A stretch of DNA of 64,000 nt. Source: Lachnospiraceae bacterium. GTDB taxonomy: Bacteria > Bacillota > Clostridia > Lachnospirales > Lachnospiraceae. Each line of letters begins with the position of its first letter. Within the stretch, counting starts at the first letter, position 1. The stretch spans positions 45,570 through 109,569 of the forward strand of contig JAFWCK010000072.1 in the NCBI GenBank assembly GCA_017536965.1, given 5' to 3'. This document shows positions 1 through 8,769 of the stretch, one piece after another. The notes beneath the pieces are model-generated. The model had not been told where the DNA came from. It searched no databases and was given only the letters and a program-made list of their open reading frames with translations. The translations under genes and the position numbers were made by a program.

Positions 1-1109
1 TGATCATTGGTGCGATCTTTGCAGGCCTTGTGTATGTTGTTATCGCTATTGTTGTCAGGTTCGCCGGCGTACGCTGGATCAATTACCTGATGCCGGCAGT
101 AGTTATCGGACCTACGGTTGCTATCATCGGATTAAGCCTTGCAGGGAATGCCGTTAGTGATGCATTAGGCGGAGCTTTTGACGCTGATGCAGGTGCTTAC
201 GTCATGACACCTCATGCATGGGCATGCTTTGTCTGTGCTATGGTTACTTTGCTGGTTGTATGCCTTTGCTCCGTATTTGGTAAGAAAATGGTTAAGCTGA
301 TCCCATTTATTATCGGTATTGTAGCTGGCTACATCGTTGCAGTCATCTTTACTTTGATCGGAAAAGCTTCCGGAAATGAAGCTCTGATGATCATCGACTT
401 CTCGGCATTTGCTGCCATGAAATGGGTTCCAAGCTTTACATTCCTTACAGCTTTAGGCGGATTTAAGGAATTATCCGGAACTTATATTGCAACCATTGCA
501 GTTGCTTATATTCCGGTTGCATTCGTAGTTTTTGCGGAGCATATTGCTGACCATAAAAACCTTTCTTCCATCATCGGAAGAGATCTTCTGGAAAAACCAG
601 GTCTGCACAGAACCTTGTTAGGTGATGGTGTTGGATCCATGGTCGGTGCATTCTTTGGAGGATGCCCGAACACCACTTATGGTGAGAGCGTCGGTTGTGT
701 TGCTATTACCGGTAATGCTTCTGTCGTTACGATCCTGTGTACAGCCTTTATTGCAATTATTGCTTCCTTCCTGGGGCCATTCGTGACCTTCCTTTCCACG
801 ATCCCTGGATGCGTAATGGGCGGTGTATGTATCACTCTTTACGGATTCATTGCTGTTTCCGGTCTTAAAATGCTGCAGCCGGTTGATCTGAACGACAACC
901 GTAATCTCTTTACCGCATCGACGATCTTTATTGCTGGTATCGGCGGTATGGTACTTAAGATCGGTCAGGTCACATTGACCGAAGTAGCAGTTGCTCTGAT
1001 CCTTGGCATCATCGTTAACCTGATCCTTCGCGGAAAAGGAAAAGAAAAAGCCGGGATGATCGATCCGGAAGATGAAGATCCGAAAAAAAGATCACAGAAG
1101 ACTGAATAA
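1..1109 (+). CDS. uraA: Uracil permease, NCS2 family (5' end outside window)
   Basis: Membrane symporter that brings uracil (possibly xanthine) into the cell. The reading frame is open to the first base, so the N-terminus is missing; the GTG at 30 is internal. About 365 residues remain against roughly 420 for the family. The fragment is a chain of hydrophobic segments and carries the NCS2 signature NTTYGESVG (about nt 670-700), whose Glu corresponds to the substrate-binding Glu of UraA, followed by the conserved AITGNAS stretch. The C-terminus ends in a charged cytosolic tail. Three near-repeats of CTGAATAA lie across and after the stop codon. The family is clear; uracil rather than xanthine specificity is inferred from the TTYGE motif. 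Confidence 0.88.
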   Translation, partial: IIGAIFAGLVYVVIAIVVRFAGVRWINYLMPAVVIGPTVAIIGLSLAGNAVSDALGGAFDADAGAYVMTPHAWACFVCAMVTLLVVCLCSVFGKKMVKLIPFIIGIVAGYIVAVIFTLIGKASGNEALMIIDFSAFAAMKWVPSFTFLTALGGFKELSGTYIATIAVAYIPVAFVVFAEHIADHKNLSSIIGRDLLEKPGLHRTLLGDGVGSMVGAFFGGCPNTTYGESVGCVAITGNASVVTILCTAFIAIIASFLGPFVTFLSTIPGCVMGGVCITLYGFIAVSGLKMLQPVDLNDNRNLFTASTIFIAGIGGMVLKIGQVTLTEVAVALILGIIVNLILRGKGKEKAGMIDPEDEDPKKRSQKTE

Positions 1110-1144
1110 AAACTGAATAAAGTCTGAATAATATCAGCTCAACC

Positions 1145-1180
1145 TTGCAAATAAAGTATAAATCTACTAATATATTTGCA
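1145..1180 (+). promoter_or_regulatory. Candidate promoter with inverted repeat before the fdhD-like gene
   Basis: TTGCAA (1145-1150), a 17-nt spacer and TAATAT (1168-1173) form a moderate sigma-A-like promoter, 4/6 in each box. A perfect inverted repeat TGCAAATA (1146-1153) / TATTTGCA (1173-1180) brackets it from the -35 to the expected start site, which looks like an operator. The regulator is unknown. Confidence 0.4.
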
Positions 1181-1181
1181 T

Positions 1182-1226
1182 AAGAAAGGAATTGCATCCC
1201 TGTCCCTGAAAGTGGGGACAGGGATG
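1182..1226 (+). promoter_or_regulatory. Shine-Dalgarno followed by a 12-bp hairpin in the leader
   Basis: A purine-rich AAGAAAGGA (1182-1190) is followed by the perfect inverted repeat CATCCCTGTCCC (1195-1206) / GGGACAGGGATG (1215-1226) with an 8-nt loop. The next bases are TTCTGAGC, not a T-run, so this is not an intrinsic terminator on the plus strand. The start codon at 1240 has no closer ribosome binding site. Folding of the hairpin would bring the AAGGA to about 17 nt from the ATG. Confidence 0.5.
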
Positions 1227-1239
1227 TTCTGAGCAAAAA

Positions 1240-2052
1240 ATGATTGATAATGATATTGAAAGACTGATTGATACGGATACGATCAAACTTTTTAAGGATG
1301 GCGTTTTGACAGATGTTGACGCAAGTGTTGTTAACGAATGTCATTTTGCCATCTTTTTAAATGACACCTATTATTCTGACAATTCCCGTAAAAAAGCATT
1401 TGTAGATGCTATGAATGGAAAATGTCTGATCTTTACAGATACCTTGCCGCAGTACCTAAAAGAATTAGCAATCGGCTACTGTTACTGTAACGCGGATTTT
1501 GAACCGGAAGATATTTCCCAGGTAATGATGGCAGATGCTGACGAAGAATCTTCTGTCGCTATAGTTTTTGTTGATGATCTGTTAGTCCAGTCAAAAGGGC
1601 CTAAAGTAGACCATCATTTAGCATATAATACTAACAAAAATCAGAATATAGCAATTCAGCCGGATAAACTCATCGAGGAAATGAAATTGTTTTCGACACG
1701 TTCCGAACTCAACCGTAGGACAGGAGCTGTTCATGGGGCAGAAATCTTTGACGGCAATTCTGTGATCCGGTTCATTGAGGATATCAGTAATAGCAATGCC
1801 ATCTACAAAGCAATCGGTTTTTCGCTGCTATATGGAATTGATATGTCCGGCTGCATCTTGTTGACAAGCGGCAAGATCACTAAGGAAAACGTGCGTGCCT
1901 GCTTCCTGTCAGGATGTCATGTTTTGGTATCTTATTCACCGCCTACGAGACAGGCGATCGAATATGCTATGGAAAAAGATGTGACACTGATATGCTTTGG
2001 CAGAAATGATACTTTTAAGGTATATTGTGGATACGAACGCATTATGATCTGA
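1240..2052 (+). CDS. FdhD-like protein without the catalytic Cys pair
   Basis: 270 residues related to FdhD, the sulfurtransferase that passes sulfur from IscS to the molybdenum cofactor of formate dehydrogenase. The C-terminal half is convincing: RRTGAVHGAEIFDG (family TGGVH-A), a stretch matching the SDIGRHNA region, LLTSGKITKENVRA, and the ending GRNDTFKVYCGYERI. ELAIGY near residue 75 matches the N-terminal ELAVGF motif. The CxxC loop expected about 30 residues before TGAVH is replaced by VDHHLAYN, with no Cys. A CYC at residues 81-83 is not in the usual place. Only ATG 1240 is possible upstream of residue 1, because an in-frame TGA lies at 1207. No formate dehydrogenase gene is in the window. 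It may be a diverged paralogue with another role. Confidence 0.72.
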   Translation: MIDNDIERLIDTDTIKLFKDGVLTDVDASVVNECHFAIFLNDTYYSDNSRKKAFVDAMNGKCLIFTDTLPQYLKELAIGYCYCNADFEPEDISQVMMADADEESSVAIVFVDDLLVQSKGPKVDHHLAYNTNKNQNIAIQPDKLIEEMKLFSTRSELNRRTGAVHGAEIFDGNSVIRFIEDISNSNAIYKAIGFSLLYGIDMSGCILLTSGKITKENVRACFLSGCHVLVSYSPPTRQAIEYAMEKDVTLICFGRNDTFKVYCGYERIMI

Positions 2053-2071
2053 TTTCAGGTGGGTAGATACT

Positions 2072-2524
2072 ATGAAAGCAAACAGACAAGATAAAATAAT
2101 TGAGATCATTCAGCAAAACGATATTGAAACACAGGAAGAATTGGCACATCTGCTTGCAGCTGCCGGATTTCACGTCACCCAGGCTACTATTTCCAGGGAT
2201 ATTCGTGCACTTCATCTGGAAAAGATTCCAGACGGCAAAGGCGGCAGCAAATATTCTTATCCGCAGGAAAAAGAAGCTGACAGGGAAAAATATCTGCGGA
2301 TTTTTAAAGATGGTTACTCCAATATCTTACAGGCAGGAAATATCGTGGTGATCAAAACGGTTTCTGGTATGGCAATGGCAGTTGCAGCAGCCCTGGATCA
2401 TATGATGATTCCGGAGATCGTTGGTTGTATTGCCGGAGATGATACCATCATGTGTGCATCTAAATCAGATGACGATGCAAAAAAAGCGATTGAACAAATC
2501 ACAAAACTTTTGACAGAGTTGTAA
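2072..2524 (+). CDS. argR: Arginine repressor ArgR
   Basis: 150 residues, the normal length. The N-terminal winged helix (residues 1-70) contains the family pattern TQEELAHLL..GFHVTQATISRDIRALHLEKI. The C-terminal domain (80-150) forms hexamers and binds arginine; AGDDTIMCAS is the conserved GDDT core. It represses arginine biosynthesis and activates catabolism in response to arginine. The AGGTGGG before the ATG serves as ribosome binding site. Its stop codon overlaps the recN start by one base, the argR-recN arrangement common in Firmicutes. Confidence 0.95.
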   Translation: MKANRQDKIIEIIQQNDIETQEELAHLLAAAGFHVTQATISRDIRALHLEKIPDGKGGSKYSYPQEKEADREKYLRIFKDGYSNILQAGNIVVIKTVSGMAMAVAAALDHMMIPEIVGCIAGDDTIMCASKSDDDAKKAIEQITKLLTEL

Positions 2525-4203
2525 TGCTGAAGAATGTTTATATAAAAAATCTTGCGCTGATCGAAGAGGCTGATATTGACTACACAAATGGTCTTAACAT
2601 CATGACCGGTGAAACCGGTTCTGGTAAGTCCATTATAATCAGCGCACTGAATACGGCCCTCGGTGAAAAAGCAAATAAATCCATGATCCGGACCGGAGCC
2701 GATCATGGTCTTGTTGAGTTATCGTTTTTTACTGACGATCCCAGGGTTTTATCTGTCCTGGATAAGCAGGGAATCGAAACGGAAGATGGCCAGATTGTCA
2801 TATCCAGAAAAATTACGATGGATAACAGCATCACGCGTATCAATGGAGAATCTGTCACTTTAGCTTTTTTAAGATCTGTGACGGATCTTCTTGTAGATGT
2901 TCATGGCCAGCACGATCATCAGTCATTACTGGATCCAGCCCGGCATTTGCAGATCATTGATGATTTCGGCGGAGAACCGATCCGTAATCTCCGAAAAGAA
3001 TTAGCGGAACAATATGATCATTACAGGGCAATACGACTGGAATATCAGGATTTTAATTTAGATGAATCACAACTTTCCAGAGAGATCGATCTCCTGAAAC
3101 ATGAGCAGAAAGAAATTGATGATGCCGCCATCCAGCCGGAGGAAGACATCCGTCTGGAAACAGAGTATAAAAAACTCAGCAATGCAGAAACGATCCTGTC
3201 ATCGGTAAACAAAGCTCACAATATCCTTTCTGATGAAGACGACGGAGCCTTAAAAAAGATTTCGGATGCACTTCGTTATGTGGAAGATGCACTTGTTTAT
3301 GAGCCGGAATTAAAAGAATACCGAACGACGCTGATGGATATCGATTCTCTTTCTAAAGATGTTGCGCGCGAAATCGAACATTACGTGGAGCATAATCCTT
3401 TTGATGGAGAACGTTTTTCAGAAATAGCGCAAAGACTTGATCAGATCAACCGCCTGAAGAGTAAATATGGCCGTTCCATAGATGATATTTATCAATATGC
3501 GGCAGAAATTGCAGATAAATTAGATCAATATGAGCATTACTTTGAACGGAAAGCGCAAACGGAACACCGTATGAAGGAGTGTGCAGCAATCCTGAATCAG
3601 CTTTCGCATCAATTATCTGATCTGAGAAAAGAAGCAGGAAAAAACCTGGAGCCTTTGATCCAGAAACATTTAAAAGATCTCAATTTTCTGCATGTGGATT
3701 TTTCCATTGATTTTACAAAAGGACCTAAGATCACCCGCAATGGTTTTGACAAAGCAGAATTTATGATTTCTGTAAATCCGGGTGAACCGCAGATGCCATT
3801 AGCCAAAACGGCATCAGGCGGCGAGATGTCCCGTATAATGCTTGCGATCAAATCGGCGATAGCTGATAAAGATGATATTCCAACATTGATCTTTGATGAG
3901 ATCGATGCAGGGATCAGTGGTCAGACAGCAGGAAAAGTAGGGGAGAAACTGCTGTATTTAAGCAAACATCATCAGATCATCTGTATCACGCATCTTCCGC
4001 AGATCGCGGCAATGGCAGATGCTCATTTCCGGATCAGGAAAGAAGTGGAAGGTTCCAGTACGATATCCGGAATTGAAAAGCTAAATGAAACGGAACAAGT
4101 AGAAGAAGTCGCACGCCTGGTTGGCGGCATTACTGTAACAGATACTGCGCGTGCAAACGCCAAAGAACTTATTGCTTATGCCAGCTCATTGAGATTGGCA
4201 TAA
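2524..4203 (+). CDS. recN: DNA repair ATPase RecN
   Basis: 559 residues, an SMC-like protein acting at double-strand breaks. The N-terminal head holds Walker A GETGSGKS (about residues 30-37) and the Q-loop region VDVHGQHDHQSLL. A long charged coiled-coil occupies roughly residues 155-360. The C-terminal head has the ABC signature TASGGEMSR, Walker B TLIFDEID and the H-loop CITHLPQIAAMAD. The ATG shares its A with the argR TAA, so translation is coupled. The gene is intact and of usual length. No LexA box was found directly before it, so any SOS control would act upstream of argR. Confidence 0.96.
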   Translation: MLKNVYIKNLALIEEADIDYTNGLNIMTGETGSGKSIIISALNTALGEKANKSMIRTGADHGLVELSFFTDDPRVLSVLDKQGIETEDGQIVISRKITMDNSITRINGESVTLAFLRSVTDLLVDVHGQHDHQSLLDPARHLQIIDDFGGEPIRNLRKELAEQYDHYRAIRLEYQDFNLDESQLSREIDLLKHEQKEIDDAAIQPEEDIRLETEYKKLSNAETILSSVNKAHNILSDEDDGALKKISDALRYVEDALVYEPELKEYRTTLMDIDSLSKDVAREIEHYVEHNPFDGERFSEIAQRLDQINRLKSKYGRSIDDIYQYAAEIADKLDQYEHYFERKAQTEHRMKECAAILNQLSHQLSDLRKEAGKNLEPLIQKHLKDLNFLHVDFSIDFTKGPKITRNGFDKAEFMISVNPGEPQMPLAKTASGGEMSRIMLAIKSAIADKDDIPTLIFDEIDAGISGQTAGKVGEKLLYLSKHHQIICITHLPQIAAMADAHFRIRKEVEGSSTISGIEKLNETEQVEEVARLVGGITVTDTARANAKELIAYASSLRLA

Positions 4204-4221
4204 CATGGATAGGAGCAGGAT

Positions 4222-5085
4222 ATGAATCAATATTATGTATTATATAATCCGTTTTCCAGCAATGGAGCCGGCAGAAAAGAATCAGAGAAGATCTTTGATT
4301 ATTTGAAAGAGGAATCCATTGAATTTATGGATATGTCTGCAATCCCTGATCACGATTATTCACTCTTATTTGACAAGATGGATAATACAGACAAACTCGT
4401 GATCTGCGGGGGTGATGGAACGCTGAATCGTTTTGTAAATGACTGTGATGATAAGTTCCCGGATGTAGACATTTATGTATTTCCGACGGGAACTGGAAAC
4501 GATTTTCTGCGGGACATTGGTATTGCCACTCCTTGTGCCCCTGTTCTGATCACGCAATATCTGAAAGATCTCCCTTGGGTAGAGATCAATGATAAGAAAT
4601 ATTATTTTATCAACAATGTCGCATTTGGCATTGACGGATGGGTCTGTGAGATTGCCGACCAGCAGAAGGCAAAAGACCCGGGTGCTAAAGCGAATTATAC
4701 TAAAATTGCGATTTCCGGACTATTGGGAAAATATCATCCATGCAATGCGACTGTAACGGTTGACGGCGTGACCCGCCAGTATCAACGGGTTTGGATGGCT
4801 CCTTCCATGAATGGACGTTTTATGGGAGGCGGCATGATGGTTGCTCCAATGCAGGACCGTTCTGATGAGGAACGGACTCTTACCTTAATGATGTTCCAAA
4901 ATGGCGGAAGGCTGAACATAGCCCTTAGTTTTCCTGGCGTATTTACAGGGAAGCATATAAAGAATAAAATGGCGGCCTTTTGCAAGGGACATGATATTAC
5001 CGTGGAGTTTGACTCTCCGCGTGCTGTACAGCTTGATGGAGAAACAATTCTTGGCGTAACCAAATACCATGCGCATAAGCAGTAA
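4222..5085 (+). CDS. Diacylglycerol/lipid kinase, YegS-DagK family
   Basis: 287 residues with the diacylglycerol kinase catalytic fold. YNPFSSNGAG near the start matches the family's N-P-x-SG-x-G segment, and CGGDGTLNRFVND (about residues 57-69) with FPTGTGNDFLRDIG form the nucleotide-binding core. It phosphorylates a lipid such as diacylglycerol or undecaprenol; the substrate is not readable from the sequence. AGGAGCAGGAT precedes the ATG. It is followed after 5 nt by a PlsC-type acyltransferase, which supports a role in phosphatidic acid recycling. Confidence 0.85.
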   Translation: MNQYYVLYNPFSSNGAGRKESEKIFDYLKEESIEFMDMSAIPDHDYSLLFDKMDNTDKLVICGGDGTLNRFVNDCDDKFPDVDIYVFPTGTGNDFLRDIGIATPCAPVLITQYLKDLPWVEINDKKYYFINNVAFGIDGWVCEIADQQKAKDPGAKANYTKIAISGLLGKYHPCNATVTVDGVTRQYQRVWMAPSMNGRFMGGGMMVAPMQDRSDEERTLTLMMFQNGGRLNIALSFPGVFTGKHIKNKMAAFCKGHDITVEFDSPRAVQLDGETILGVTKYHAHKQ

Positions 5086-5090
5086 CCAAT

Positions 5091-5816
5091 ATGTTTATCC
5101 TATCCATAATCAGCAGCTTTTTTATAGATCCGAATAAAGTATACACACAGGACAGTAAGTATTACCGCTTCCTGTTATATATCTGTACAAAAATAGCAGT
5201 CTTTTTTGCCCGTATCCGCATCCACGTCCGCGGACTTGCGAATGTTCCAAAACAGGGCAGATATCTTTTAGCCGGCAACCATAAATCTAATTTTGATCCG
5301 ATTCTTTCCTGGGAAATTCTGGGAAAAGAGGCGGATCTTTGTTTTGTATCCAAAAAAGAAAACTTTAAAAAACCAGCTTTTGGAAAGATCATTCGGCGTA
5401 TTTGTTTTTTAGGGATCGATCGGGATAATCCGCGCAAGGCACTTCAGACCGTAGAGCAGGCAGCAACGTTTTTAAAAGAGGATAAGTTTTCTATCGGCGT
5501 TTATCCGGAAGGAACGCGCAACTGGACGGATGAACCACTATTACCTTTTCATACGGGCCTGTTTAAGATTGCCAAAAAAGCAAACGTTCCCATTGTCGTT
5601 GTCGTAACGAAAAACAATGAAAAGATTGCCAAAAACTTCCCGTTCAAAGGGACAGATGTTTACTATGATTTTGTCGGTGTGATCTCAGCTGACGAAGTGA
5701 ATAAGCTGTCTAATGCAGAAATCGGAGAGCGTGTCAGCGGTATGATGCTGCATTCACTCTCCGATCTTTCTTTTGATGATTACGAAACCTTGAAAGATAT
5801 CCGCAGGAAACATTAA
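5091..5816 (+). CDS. plsC: 1-acyl-sn-glycerol-3-phosphate acyltransferase (PlsC family)
   Basis: 241 residues. The acyltransferase motif I NHKSNFDP (His and Asp catalytic) sits near residue 60, motif II-like FLGIDRDNPRKAL near 105, and motif III PEGTRNWTD near 140. It should add the second acyl chain to lysophosphatidic acid at the membrane. A hydrophobic, basic N-terminus fits membrane association. The start lies 5 nt after the lipid kinase stop with no good Shine-Dalgarno, so coupling is likely. The stop codon TAA overlaps that of the convergent GH2 gene (shared TTAA at 5813-5816), leaving no room for a terminator. Confidence 0.88.
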   Translation: MFILSIISSFFIDPNKVYTQDSKYYRFLLYICTKIAVFFARIRIHVRGLANVPKQGRYLLAGNHKSNFDPILSWEILGKEADLCFVSKKENFKKPAFGKIIRRICFLGIDRDNPRKALQTVEQAATFLKEDKFSIGVYPEGTRNWTDEPLLPFHTGLFKIAKKANVPIVVVVTKNNEKIAKNFPFKGTDVYYDFVGVISADEVNKLSNAEIGERVSGMMLHSLSDLSFDDYETLKDIRRKH

Positions 5817-7426
5817 TACCTGATTTTTTGGTTCATTTCCCTGATCCTGTCAGGATCAACCTTGCAGATCAGTCTGTCATATGTATAAAATCCATTGATC
5901 TCATCTTCAATATCAGTCAGCTGCGTATATACACAGCCGCACAGACCTTTATCCAGATAAGGAATGACCAGTTCACTGTATACTTGAAGGATCTTATCTG
6001 TCAGGTCTTTTTCATCGCTTGCCTTGGTATATCCATATTCTTTATCAGAGTAGGTATGATCTTCAATCTTGAGAGAAATCCCACCAAATTCGGATAGAAA
6101 GACAGGTAGTTTGGAATTCGACATGATCTTAGGCATTCGCTTTTTCTGGAACGGGAAATACAAATGCTGACTGTTAAAATCACTTTTTTTACCTGCGAAC
6201 CACCCGGAAGTACTATCAATCAGTCTTGTCGGATCCAGTTCTTTTGCCAACTCATAAATATGATCGCTGGTAAACTGACCCCAGCCTTCGTTAAACAGAG
6301 TATAGCCTATCACACATGGATGATTTGAAAGCAGATCAATAATTGCTTTCATACTTTCAATATAGTTTTCTCTTGTTTCCGGATCTGTATGCTGATTTTT
6401 ATCATCGTGAGCCATATTCGGCAAAAGAGCAGGGATGGCTGTATCCCACAAAAAGGAATATGTTCCATTATTGATCATGTCCTGCATAACGAGCATTCCG
6501 TGGAGATCACAATAATAATAGAAAATCTCCGGTTCCAGCTTTACATGCTTTCGTAACATGTTGAATCCCAGATCTTTGATCCGCAGGATATCTCGTTCAT
6601 ATTCTTTTGGAGTAACTGGAGTAAAAATACCATCCGGAAAGTATCCCTGATCAAGAACGCCGTTCAGAAATACAGGAGAATCGTTCAGATATACTTTTTT
6701 ATCCCGGATCTCCACGTTTCGGAAAGCGTAATAGATCTTAACGTGATCGTCTTTATAAGAAACCGTATCATAATAGAGATATGGATCATCTATATTCCAC
6801 AGGTGCGGTTCTTTTATCTGTTTTTCTTCCACCTCAACGGTTCCGTCAGATAGATATTTGTGGATCTGAACCTGATCATTTTGAGTAATAGTTCTTATTT
6901 TTACAATGTAATCCTTTGGAACTGCTTCCATCCAGATCGTCTGCCAGATACCAGTAATGGCTGTATACCAAATACCTCCACGGTTAACTTTTTGCTTTCC
7001 GTATGGAAATTTTTTATCCGTTGTATCTGCAATATCCATGCGGATCACATTTTCTTTTCCAACCAATTCCTCCCGAGGTACTGCATAGGTAAACGGTAAA
7101 TAGCCGTTATCATGAGCTCCGAGATAATTGCCATTGATAAACACATCGGCATACTCATCAACTGCGCCAAAATGAAACAGGATCAAATCACCCTGCAGAT
7201 CATCATCCAAAGTAAACGTCCTCTTCATCGTGAAGCCGCCATACGGCGATGTGGATACACCGGACAAAACAGATTCCAGACAAAACGGAACGTTACATAT
7301 TTTTCCAATATCCATTTGCCATTCCCCATTCAAGGACTGCCACTTATCCCGCACCATTTGCGGTCTTGGATATGTTTCATCCCATGTAGGATCTTCCGGT
7401 AATAATTCGGTGTAAAGTTGATTCAT
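5813..7426 (-). CDS. Glycoside hydrolase family 2 (beta-galactosidase/glucuronidase-like)
   Basis: 537 residues. An N-terminal jelly-roll sugar-binding domain (about 1-170, with GEWQMDIG and NRGGIWYTAITGIWQTIWME) is followed by an immunoglobulin-like domain and a TIM barrel. The retaining GH2 residues are visible: acid/base Glu380 in NEGWGQF and nucleophile Glu446 in LSEFGG. There is no signal peptide, so it is cytosolic and acts on imported glycosides. It is short for lacZ (about 1000) and close to compact GH2 enzymes. Its ATG overlaps the MFS transporter stop by 4 nt, which indicates co-expression with the probable importer. The sugar specificity is unknown. Confidence 0.85.
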   Translation of the reverse strand: MNQLYTELLPEDPTWDETYPRPQMVRDKWQSLNGEWQMDIGKICNVPFCLESVLSGVSTSPYGGFTMKRTFTLDDDLQGDLILFHFGAVDEYADVFINGNYLGAHDNGYLPFTYAVPREELVGKENVIRMDIADTTDKKFPYGKQKVNRGGIWYTAITGIWQTIWMEAVPKDYIVKIRTITQNDQVQIHKYLSDGTVEVEEKQIKEPHLWNIDDPYLYYDTVSYKDDHVKIYYAFRNVEIRDKKVYLNDSPVFLNGVLDQGYFPDGIFTPVTPKEYERDILRIKDLGFNMLRKHVKLEPEIFYYYCDLHGMLVMQDMINNGTYSFLWDTAIPALLPNMAHDDKNQHTDPETRENYIESMKAIIDLLSNHPCVIGYTLFNEGWGQFTSDHIYELAKELDPTRLIDSTSGWFAGKKSDFNSQHLYFPFQKKRMPKIMSNSKLPVFLSEFGGISLKIEDHTYSDKEYGYTKASDEKDLTDKILQVYSELVIPYLDKGLCGCVYTQLTDIEDEINGFYTYDRLICKVDPDRIREMNQKIRY

Positions 7427-8751
7427 GCTTGCCTCCTTTTGGAACGGTTCATATAACGAAACAGAAAGAATAGTGTAAACAGCAATAACAAAGCAACGAT
7501 CAGCGCTGCTATAAATATCTTCTGATTCGGAATAAATGATGTTGTTCCATCATTATTAATGATTGTTTCTGCATTTTTTAAAACGGCGGCTCCAATGGCT
7601 GGGCCAATGATGCCTGGGATTAAAACCATACCAATAATACGGATTCCCTGGAATTGTCCGGCTTTATTATCCGGGATCTGACTTCTGATCATTGCGCCGA
7701 ATACACTCATGCCTGTCAAATATCCACACATCATGAAAAGGGACCCTATAAAGACAGGAATCGTACTTTTGGTGAAGATCAAAACCAAAAAGCCGACAAT
7801 AAGCATCGCTACAGCTGGAATGACACTTTTGGCAAATCCTAACCGGTCAAACGTTTTTCCATATAACGCGGTTACAACGGCGGCTGCGATAATAGCGGGA
7901 GCCATGATCAGAACATAGTTTTCCATGCCCAGACCCTTTTCATAATAAAGGATCAGGTATGGCATATAAATCTGAATGGAGATGTTGAAAACGGCAAATA
8001 CCAGGATCACAAAATAGAGAAGAGGATTCTTTTTCATCACAGAAGGTCTGAAGCTGTAAAAAACTGTTGCAAAATAACCGTAAGCATGGCCTTCTTTTTT
8101 TATCCGTTCCCGCTCAGTCTTTACGGACGGAGCATCTTGAAGAATAAAGAGTCCTAAAATACCGATCAAAATCGTACAGCCGCCGATGATCAGGTAAATG
8201 AGGATCCAGCTTTTCGCCTGATCCAGATCAAAGAACATAAAGCCGCCAAATACAACAAGGATAGCAACCAACGGCATCATAGAATTGAAACCTTCTATTT
8301 TTCCGCGGTTTCCTTCTTCTCCCCAGTCTGTCATCCAGGCATTGAAAGCTGCATCATTTGCAGAGGAACCGAAAAATGTCATTACACAGTCCATTATGAT
8401 GACCAAAGTGACGCCCAGTGACATAGCGGCAGTCATCGAACCAGCTAGTGGAGTCAGAATATCCATTCGGATCAAAGCAAAGGCCAGAATGGTAATGCCC
8501 CAGATAATATAACCGCCGCAAAGGAACAATTTGCGTTTGGAAATATAATCGGATAGAGCGCCTATGAACAGGGTCGTTACAGCTGCTACGACTGCACTTG
8601 CAGCGACCATAAAAGAAATATCGGATGCACTGGCGCGGAACATTTTGTAAATAAAAACATTAAAATACATGTTTTCCACGACCCAGGCTATTTGGCCCAT
8701 GAGTCCGAATATGATCAGTACTGACCAGAATTTAGCCCCTAGTTTTTTCAT
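7423..8751 (-). CDS. Major facilitator superfamily transporter
   Basis: 442 residues with about 12 hydrophobic segments and a charged central loop near residues 205-235. GALSDYISKRKLFLCGG is the MFS loop 2-3 motif (G-x-L-aD-[RK]-x-G-[RK]). A GGAGG lies 4 nt before the ATG. It sits between rqcH (18 nt upstream on the same strand) and the GH2 gene, with which it overlaps. Import of the glycoside cleaved by the GH2 enzyme is the simplest reading, but the substrate cannot be told from the sequence. Confidence 0.83.
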   Translation of the reverse strand: MKKLGAKFWSVLIIFGLMGQIAWVVENMYFNVFIYKMFRASASDISFMVAASAVVAAVTTLFIGALSDYISKRKLFLCGGYIIWGITILAFALIRMDILTPLAGSMTAAMSLGVTLVIIMDCVMTFFGSSANDAAFNAWMTDWGEEGNRGKIEGFNSMMPLVAILVVFGGFMFFDLDQAKSWILIYLIIGGCTILIGILGLFILQDAPSVKTERERIKKEGHAYGYFATVFYSFRPSVMKKNPLLYFVILVFAVFNISIQIYMPYLILYYEKGLGMENYVLIMAPAIIAAAVVTALYGKTFDRLGFAKSVIPAVAMLIVGFLVLIFTKSTIPVFIGSLFMMCGYLTGMSVFGAMIRSQIPDNKAGQFQGIRIIGMVLIPGIIGPAIGAAVLKNAETIINNDGTTSFIPNQKIFIAALIVALLLLFTLFFLFRYMNRSKRRQA

Positions 8752-8769
8752 AATGCCTCCAATTATCGT

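Noticed and set aside
30..32. GTG as start of the uracil permease
   Set aside because: The frame stays open to the window edge with membrane-type residues, and the fragment is shorter than the family; the gene begins outside.
1195..1226. Terminator of the uracil permease
   Set aside because: The hairpin is strong but is followed by TTCTGAGC, not a T-run, and it lies downstream of a promoter candidate for the next gene.
1015..1344. Antisense gene over the permease end
   Set aside because: The reading frame runs opposite to clear coding sequence and through the promoter and hairpin; no ribosome binding site or family match was seen.
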